Part shown: positions 57,601 through 64,000 of the stretch, in pieces
How positions within the stretch are numbered: position 1 is the stretch's first letter
How the letters are laid out: every line of letters starts with the position of its first letter
NCBI GenBank assembly: GCA_022478985.1
Contig: JAKSZP010000018.1
Span: 62,001-126,000 of the forward strand
From: Massospora cicadina
Taxonomy: Eukaryota > Entomophthoromycota > Entomophthoromycetes > Entomophthorales > Entomophthoraceae
Length of the DNA: 64,000 nt
Reading direction: 5' to 3'
Program-made: the position numbers and the translations under genes
The notes under the pieces: model-generated
The model's input: only the letters and a program-made list of their open reading frames with translations
The model's database searches: none
What the model was told of the DNA's origin: nothing

Positions 57601-58256
57601 GTACACTTCAAACTCCTCTATACAGAATTAAGGGCCCAAGTAATCAAGGCTTTGTATATGGCTCTGAACTCTTCCAATCATGAAGGCATCCTAGATCAAG
57701 ATGTTGCAGCCTATGCTCTTCACTTTGCCAGCCAAGTTCTTTGAAGTTGGGCCACGAAGCTTCCAGCCTCCCCCAGCTTCCATTGCTCATTCTGCTTCAG
57801 CTTCCAAAAGCACATAGTCATTGCCTGTAGGACGACATTTTCTCCTTGCATTACTATCTCATTCCTGGAGTGTCCCATCAGTATCTTTCACTGATGGCTT
57901 TAATAGGGGTCATGATTTGGCAACCCCACCTAGTATCCTTTTCTCAATTACAGCCCATATGTACAGTGTTCTTGACAAAGCCTGTCAGCAAGTGCTCAAG
58001 ACCAATCTTACAGCTTCAGTGCCATATTGGAATTACTCAAGGTAATTCACCAACTCCTCTTCTTATACTGTTGTTTCCCTCCCCATTATGGGGTATCACA
58101 TTTGGCATCTTCCAACATTTCTATTTCTCTTCCCCTAGTCACTTTCTCACAGGGATCTGCATCCGCTCAACAAAATTGGTTTTGAGTTGGTCTATCCCTC
58201 ACTAGCGCTTGATCTCACATAGATTTTGTTAGGTTATTTACTCCTACTGTGATCCA
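54683..58256 (-). repeat. Probable 3' LTR of Gypsy-6, about 2.72 kb plus an 850-bp insert
   Basis: On the minus strand it starts TGGATCACAG after the purine tract GAGGGAGGGAGGA and ends AAATTTTAACA, i.e. TG...CA. It aligns with 5,561-8,385, including an AATAAA at about 55,172-55,177 (complement) matching 7,887. No conserved protein frame was found along it on either strand. Confidence 0.6.
55719..56568. repeat. Isolated 850-bp LTR with 11-bp inverted ends
   Basis: TGTTAGGATTT at the left end and AAATCCTAACA at the right end are exact reverse complements. Gypsy-1 has no counterpart of this block. Ends of the TGTTAGGA type are common in Copia LTRs, so a solo LTR is the best guess. Flanking five-mers CCATG and AGTCC do not match, so either bases were lost or it did not insert by a standard integrase. 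Inside, the block TTCAGTGTGAAATCCA occurs twice about 150 bp apart. Confidence 0.65.
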
Positions 58257-58539
58257 TCCTCCCTCCCTCAAGAAGTGACATAGGCGGAATCATCCCTGAA
58301 TCAAGGATAACCAATAAACTAGTAAAAATTATAAAAGTATATCGTTTTTTCTATGCATTTTAGTATGCTTATTTTTTTCAAAAGTTTATCAAAATTTTAT
58401 TTTTTTCTTCTTTTTTTATGGGACTTGACCTTTTTTCAGTTCAGCCGTTCTTCTTTTTTTCCTAAACTGGTTACTAGGTATTCTTTAGACTAACTGTTTT
58501 TTATGTTTCAGAGGTCTTACTTTTTAAGACTTAACCATC

Positions 58540-59788
58540 TAGTTTAGGCCAGCGGTTCTTTTTTTGGACTTAACTAAATCATTAGGACATAACCAACTTA
58601 ATGGTTCAGTGGTCCTTTGGGAACTCTTTTTTATTATTTTTTCATTGATCCATTGCTTTAGATACTTAGCATGGACTCGATTATCTATCCTTCCATTCAA
58701 GGGATTCTTGATGGAGTAGGCATCCATTACCATCTTGTTAATAATTTCAAATGACCCTACCACAAGCATCCAACTTGTTTCTTCTCCAAAAACCTTGCAT
58801 ATTGCAATAGGCAACTCTTTCACCTATTTGGTATTCTGTTAAGGCTGGTCAGTTCTTATCATCCATCATTTTCAATTGAATCCTTTTCTTCAAAGTCATA
58901 TCAAATATTTACAATTACATTTCATTCAGAATATTTATCAATTGGTTCAGGTGCTGCTCAGCACTCATCCCTAATGTTGGTTCCATCACCAAATAAAAAA
59001 TTGGTGGCAATGCGACCTTCCTACCATATAGCAACTTATATGGCGTTTTTCCATCGCCATATGATGACTGATATTGTAGGTGAACATCACTAAACTCAGG
59101 TACATTCCCCACACAGAAGCTCTTCCTGAAACTAGCTTCCTCAGCATCGTGGCCAGTGTCACATTAACTCGTTCTAACATCACATTCATCTCCAGCTGGT
59201 AGGGTACATACATGACTCCTTAATCCCCATTTTTTTATTTAATCATGGGATCACATGAGACATGAAATTCGTCCCATTGTTGCTCAGCAGGAATTGTGGG
59301 CATCCATGTTGGTATACTACTTGATCTAGGATAAACTTGCAGTACTGGTAGCATCTACTTTTGCCAGGGCCTTCATCTCAACCCATCTTGTCAGATTAAT
59401 GATTGCAACTATTATGTAATTGACTCCCCTCTGTTCTCATTGTCATTGGTCCCATCACATTGATGGACACTGTATGCCAAGCAAATCTAGGACAGATCAG
59501 TAGGTATCCAGTCATATACTTATGTGGCTTGTGCAACTAGAACTCCAGCAAGCCAGATATTCTGCAGCATCATAGTTGATGGACTCCCAGTAGTATTGGT
59601 GAATATGGTCAGTAATTTTTCTCAGGCCTCCATTCCTGACAACCTTGAGAGTGGCTTGAAGATAGCTGCACATTCTGACAGCTTTGGTAATAGTAAATGC
59701 TTCCCATTGATCATCTTAAAGACTTATTCATCCATGGTCTTAGTGTTTTCTATCACTTTTCAAAGTGAACCTTGGATTTCTTGGAGCT
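58540..59788 (-). pseudogene. Integrase of Gypsy-6 (broken)
   Basis: From 59,788 downward: zinc-finger region, SINVMGP-type remnants near 59,460, LLSNNGTNF near 59,270, LERVNVTLATMLRKLVSGRAS (59,180-59,120), then YNISHHMAMEK and LLYGRKVALPP, and the tail SFEIINKMVMDAYSIKNPL with VHAKYLKQWINEKI (58,740-58,650). The tail is nearly the same as in Gypsy-1 (AKYLKHWIKEKI), defining the family. Frameshifts at about 59,060 and 58,860. Confidence 0.75.
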
Positions 59789-60288
59789 TGTCATGATTCT
59801 GATATGCCTGGATGATAAGCCCTAAGATGTTATGTCAGAATGGATGAAATCTTCCAAGTTTGATATGAGTTATGATTATTTGAGCGCCTCAAAATGAGGC
59901 GATATTGGGTTGTTGGGAAATTACCTCAAATTAGGCGATTGTGAAATTAACAAATGAAGAATTGATGGACCCAATGAGATACGGCAAATTGAATTACTAA
60001 GCCATGAAAGTGGTATCATCCAAAGTTGCTATGATATAAGTAAGATGAGATGATTGAGAAGGTAGGTTATTAATAGTTTAGAGTGAGCAGAACAACGAGG
60101 ATCTGCTGTATTTATTATTTTAAATAACAAGAGTGTAGTGGGAGCAAGTGCTCCATATTTATTTAATAAAGGTTACTCTATTGTTTTAAGGACATAATCA
60201 TCATATTTTTGGTCCTATTGCTCAGTGGGCCAAACCCTGTGCAAAAACCTTTACGGCTGATCTCAATGATTCCGCCAATTTTATAATA
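59789..60288 (+). repeat. 5' LTR of Gypsy-7
   Basis: 500 bp, TGTCATGATTCTGATATG to CCAATTTTATAATA. It shares the GAGCGCCTCAAAATGAGGCG block (an inverted repeat) with the Gypsy-3 LTRs. The primer-binding site TGGTGCTCACTAC starts at 60,290. Confidence 0.85.
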
Positions 60289-60355
60289 GTGGTGCTCACT
60301 ACTGTGGCCCATTGATCAACCACAAAAATTGATAAGTGTTCCTCAGTTGCTGGTC

Positions 60356-61330
60356 ATGTCGTATCAGGCTTATCTTGGCAAGGAATCATCCCAAAACACT
60401 GCAACTGTTGAATATGCAGAATTCAAACTTTCCCTGTATGCTGTGCTTAAATGGAAGAAGTAGTTTCTACAAGAGGGTTGTATTGATAAGATGCCTCCAT
60501 TTTATCGAGATGGGAACATACATGGATTCTTTGAGCAATTTGAGTTCACAGTAGAAGGAGCTTCAGATCGGCGTAAAGCCAAATTAATGTCCACTCTGGA
60601 TGTCAGAAGTTCTGACCAAGTTACTTTATACCTTCCCAACAGTCTCATTACCTATCAAAAAGTTAAGGATATTGTGCTGTGGTTGTTTAAAGGAACTTCA
60701 AAAATGGCGCAGTGAAAGGCTGAGTTTCTAACCATAGGGTTTCAACATAATGAGACCCTCAATGCGTTTTATGATCAATTTACAGCAGAAGCCCATGTGT
60801 TATATGGGAAGGGATTTTAACTGAAATATTATAAGAATAGCATTGACCCCTGCTTTGAAACCATACTGTGAGCTTTTTAACGCCATGGATTCATATTTAG
60901 AAGTTGACGTACCCTTGATTAAACTTGTTTAAATTCTATGCAGTCTATCCGCTACTTTCCCTCCACCCTATATAGATCGGAAACCTATTGCCTCCGCCAC
61001 TAGCCTTTTTTATTTAGAGGAATTATCCCTCCCTGTTCAGCATCATGTTGGCATCCCCTGGCCTTATTATCATTACAAGCCTTGCTTCCAATCAAGTTTC
61101 CATCAGCAGTTCACCTATTGGGAGGGGCCTAATTACACTGTCTGATTCCAGCCCAACTTTTTGGGTGGCCCATTTTACAACAGTCAAGGATGCAGGTCTT
61201 ATGGGGTTAGTTGCTTTTCATGCGGTTGCTCAGGGCACCTGGCTAGAAGTTGTCACAATTGTCGAGTCCAGTACCTATTGTGAAAGCAGTAAATTAGGGG
61301 AAAAGTTAGAGCGGAGTAGAGATGGGCTCT
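60356..61330 (+). pseudogene. gag of Gypsy-7 (broken)
   Basis: ATG at 60,356 reads MSYQAYLGKESSQN. Capsid core FEFTVEGASDRRKAKLMSTL, SSDQVTLYLPNSLITYQ and VKDIVLWLFKGTSKMAQ at about 60,540-60,714. Intact zinc knuckle CFSCGCSGHLARSC at 61,212-61,253, in a frame different from the surrounding ORF. Stops at about 60,461 and 60,715 and indels near 60,810 disable it. Confidence 0.8.
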
Positions 61331-64000
61331 CTACCTCCGCTATTCTTACCCAACTTCCCACCTGAACCTATCCCTGTACATTCAGCTGAATTTACTCAGT
61401 ACAATGATGCCTTTCTATATCAGCAGCCGGTTGGAGTGGTGAATGTGCTGACACAAACGCAATTCATGGATATGATAGAAGCAGGCTCCCAGGGGCAACC
61501 AATGCCTTATGCTTGTCAAATGTTCATTCACCTTTATACAGATGAACCAGATCCATTAGCTGACGCGCTTCTCTTAAAAGGGGTAAACGCGGCCCTCCCT
61601 TTGGCTCTATTGTTAAAAAATACCCTAAAGTTGGGGAGGGTATTATGAGCTTCCTTGTAAAAAGATATCCGTTAAATGTCCATGCTTAAACAATCATAAT
61701 GCATCTTACTCTGAGTGTACTTAGTGTGACACTGTCATAGCAAAGACTAAAGTTGGCACAATATTTAATATGGGTGCCTCAATCAACATAGTGTCCACAA
61801 AGTTGGTGGCAAAGTTGGCATTAAAGCCTGAGGTGGAGCATCATATGGTGTATGGGACTGCAGGTATATAAAGCACAATCTCTGAAGGAGCGTACAGCGC
61901 GCTACCCTTGCAAGTTGGGTCAATTGACATTGTAGCCACAGTTATAGTGGGTCTAAACAATAACTATGACCTGTTAATTGAACCAAATTTTTGTGCCACT
62001 TTGAGGCTGTTGTTGATATGACAGCAAAGACATTTGAAATTCTGGGGCAGCGGATCCCAATCTACTTCACTTCCAGCGGAATGCCAAAAGATCTGGTACA
62101 CATGAGTCACATTAACCTTGCATATGGTGATGAGGTGGTTTCAGTTTGGTAGCATTGACTAAAGAGTAAGACCTTTGTCCTTCCCCATCAAATTTAAGAA
62201 TATCAAGTGCTACCGCTTAGAGCTGCTGGCCATATATATATTCCCTCTGGACACTAATTAATCATAAACACTGAGTTAGAGGTGGAAGTGCCTGCTGGGC
62301 TATATGGGGAGGTCATTGGGACCTATAAGCAATCATGGCTCGAGCCCCACAAGGCCCCAGGCATTATACTTCTGGGGCATGGGGAGATCAAGGTCTTGGT
62401 AGCAAATCTTTAGGATAAACCAATGCAAATCCGCTGACACAAATAGTTGTATATTTACATTTCACCCCAGTTGAAGAGGTCCTCCAGGTTCACGAGTTCA
62501 GTTCATTGGATGAATCTGGTCTGCCCATTGAATCACAGCTTGGCTTAATGGCAATTGTACTGCATGAAAATTTAATGGGGTTGACAGAAGACCAGAATCA
62601 TCAAGCGGAAGCCTCATTTTTTAAAAATATAAAGATATCTTTACTGTTGATGATCATAATTTAGGGTGTGCATGAGGAGTAATTCATTGAGTGGACACTG
62701 GGGATCATCCTCCCATCAGATCTCGGCCAATCCGCCAATCTAGAGCAGCAGAAGAAGTTGTCATGGCAGAAATTGATAAACTTTTGGAACAAGGAATTCT
62801 TGAACCATTGAAGAGCCCATGGGCTTCCCCTGTGCTAATTTTTAAAAAGAAGGATGTACCAAAAGGGTAGTAATTGACTATCATAAGCTCAACAGTATTA
62901 CAAAAATAGACTCATACCCATTGCCGCAAATTGACAATGCGTTGGATCAGTTAGGAGCTCATTACTTATCTGTAATGAATTTGATATCTGGCTATTGGTA
63001 GATCGAGTTACATATGGCAGAACATCAGAAATGCGCCATTATTACATCAAAAGGGCTTTTTCAACAAACACATATGCCACAAGGACTGTGTAATGCTCTG
63101 GCTACATTCCAACATGCAATGGACACTATCCTTGGCAACTTGAAGCTGTCATGCGTTCTTGTATACCCTGATGATATCAACGTTTTCTTTTGCACATTTT
63201 CTGAGCAACTCAATCATTTGGAAGAGGTATTCTGCCAATTGGCTGAGACCAACATCAAAATAAAGCCCCAAAATTCCACTTTTTCAAGGATTAGTTAGAG
63301 TACCTTGGGTTTGTGGTTGATGCAACAAGGCTGCGGCCCCAAACAGCCAAGGTGGAAGCCATCCAGAAGATGACTACACCAAAATAGTAAGCGAGATATA
63401 CAAGTATTTTTAGAAAATGGTCAGCTACTATCGCCGCTTTATACCTAACTTTAGTTGTATTGGAGGTCCACTGTTTGAGTTATTAAAAAAGGACGCCACT
63501 TTTGAATGGGCGGAACATTGTCAACACTCCTTTGATACACTTTGAACAGCGTTGATCAATGCGCTAGTGCTACACTACCCAAATTTTGAAAAGGAATTTA
63601 TTGTACAGATGGATGTATCTCTTTCCGCTGTGGAGGCAGTTCTGTCCCAAAAAGATGAAGAAGGGGAGGAGCACTCAGTAGCATATTGCAGCTTATGCCT
63701 GAATAGCCATGAACGTAATTATACTGTGACTGAGCGGGAGTTCTTAGCGGTGATCTATGCTTACAAGCAATTCAGAGTATATTTACATGGTGTAAAATTT
63801 AAAGTTGTAATGAATCACAACTTGATATGCTGGTTGCAGAAACTTAAGGAGCCTGAGGGCCGTCTAGCCCAATGGGCCCTTAAACCATAGGCAAACATTT
63901 TTGAGATCCTTCACCAGCCAGGAGCAAAACATCAGAATGATGATTGCTTGTAAAGGCTACCAACTATTGCAGTTATGGCAGATCTGAGTGATAATATGTA
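61322..64000 (+). pseudogene. pol of Gypsy-7: linker, protease, RT, RNase H (broken, incomplete)
   Basis: The linker (61,322-61,648, 108 codons open) contains QFMDMIEAGSQG and LYTDEPDPLADALLLKG, shared with Gypsy-3. Protease at about 61,750-62,080: FNMGASINIVSTKLVAKLAL, where the catalytic Asp is Asn. RT at about 62,640-63,420: VDDHNLGCA, GILEPLKSPWASPVL, MPQGLCNALATFQHAMD, catalytic box YPDD instead of YLDD. RNase H (63,552-63,890, open 112 codons): MDVSLSAVEAVLSQKDEEGE, then NYTVTEREFLAVIYAYKQF. The end of the window falls just before integrase. Several frameshifts and stops. Confidence 0.85.

Larger units (their letters stand above)
54683..59788 (-). mobile_element. Gypsy-6: long-LTR Gypsy relative of Gypsy-1, cut by Gypsy-7
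   Basis: Minus-strand element whose integrase end (59,788-58,540) and long 3' LTR (58,256-54,683) align with Gypsy-1 4,130-8,385. It carries a foreign LTR at 55,719-56,568. Its upstream part is interrupted at 59,788 by the 5' LTR of Gypsy-7 and would continue, if present, beyond the window. Confidence 0.8.
59789..64000 (+). mobile_element. Gypsy-7: Ty3/Gypsy element inserted in Gypsy-6, runs off the window
   Basis: 5' LTR, primer-binding site, gag, protease, RT and RNase H are present; integrase and the 3' LTR lie beyond 64,000. Proteins and LTR are very close to Gypsy-3, which lies in the opposite orientation 32 kb away. The left flank ends GAGCT; the matching duplication would be outside the window. 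Confidence 0.88.

Overview
The window reads as a repeat island from a fungal nuclear genome, probably a basidiomycete. The only convincing host gene is CHS7, a fungus-specific chitin synthase export chaperone, at 51,453-52,668 on the minus strand, split by three very short introns. Almost everything else is decayed retrotransposon: seven Ty3/Gypsy copies (called Gypsy-1 to Gypsy-7 here), three LINEs (LINE-1 to LINE-3), one ORF1-only 'half-LINE', one tRNA-derived SINE, two isolated LTRs and one long inverted-repeat element. No rRNA, functional tRNA or CRISPR array was seen.

Layout. 1-8,385: Gypsy-1 (+), from the last bases of its 5' LTR through gag-pol to an unusually long 3' LTR (about 2.8 kb). 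8,386-13,600: remains of an older relative, Gypsy-2 (+), into which Gypsy-1 and a half-LINE (10,009-12,350) have inserted. 13,600-31,575: one ancient LINE (LINE-1, +) that can be followed from ORF1 to its A-rich tail although it is split by LINE-2 (16,189-21,467, -), Gypsy-3 (22,244-28,180, -) and a solo LTR (30,672-31,237). 31,748-48,500: LINE-3 (-), split by Gypsy-4 (-), which itself contains Gypsy-5 (40,438-46,364, +), the best preserved LTR element. 48,500-54,682: AT-rich DNA with the SINE (50,174-50,454), the inverted-repeat element (50,527-51,069) and CHS7. 54,683-59,788: Gypsy-6 (-), a relative of Gypsy-1 with the same long LTR, carrying a foreign 850-bp LTR. 59,789-64,000: Gypsy-7 (+), a sister of Gypsy-3 inserted into Gypsy-6 and cut by the window end.

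How it fits together. The LINEs, the half-LINE and the SINE all end in the same short 3' motif followed by an A-rich tail. This suggests one LINE reverse transcriptase mobilises the other two kinds of element in trans, and this retroposition network is the most interesting biology here. The LTR elements share one primer-binding site (TGGTGCTCACTAC). Their decay is dominated by CpG to TpG/CpA change: paired TG/CA differences between LTRs and CGA-to-TGA stop codons point to cytosine methylation at CpG, as in methylated fungal transposons. Boundaries given by target-site duplication are exact; ends of the oldest copies are approximate.
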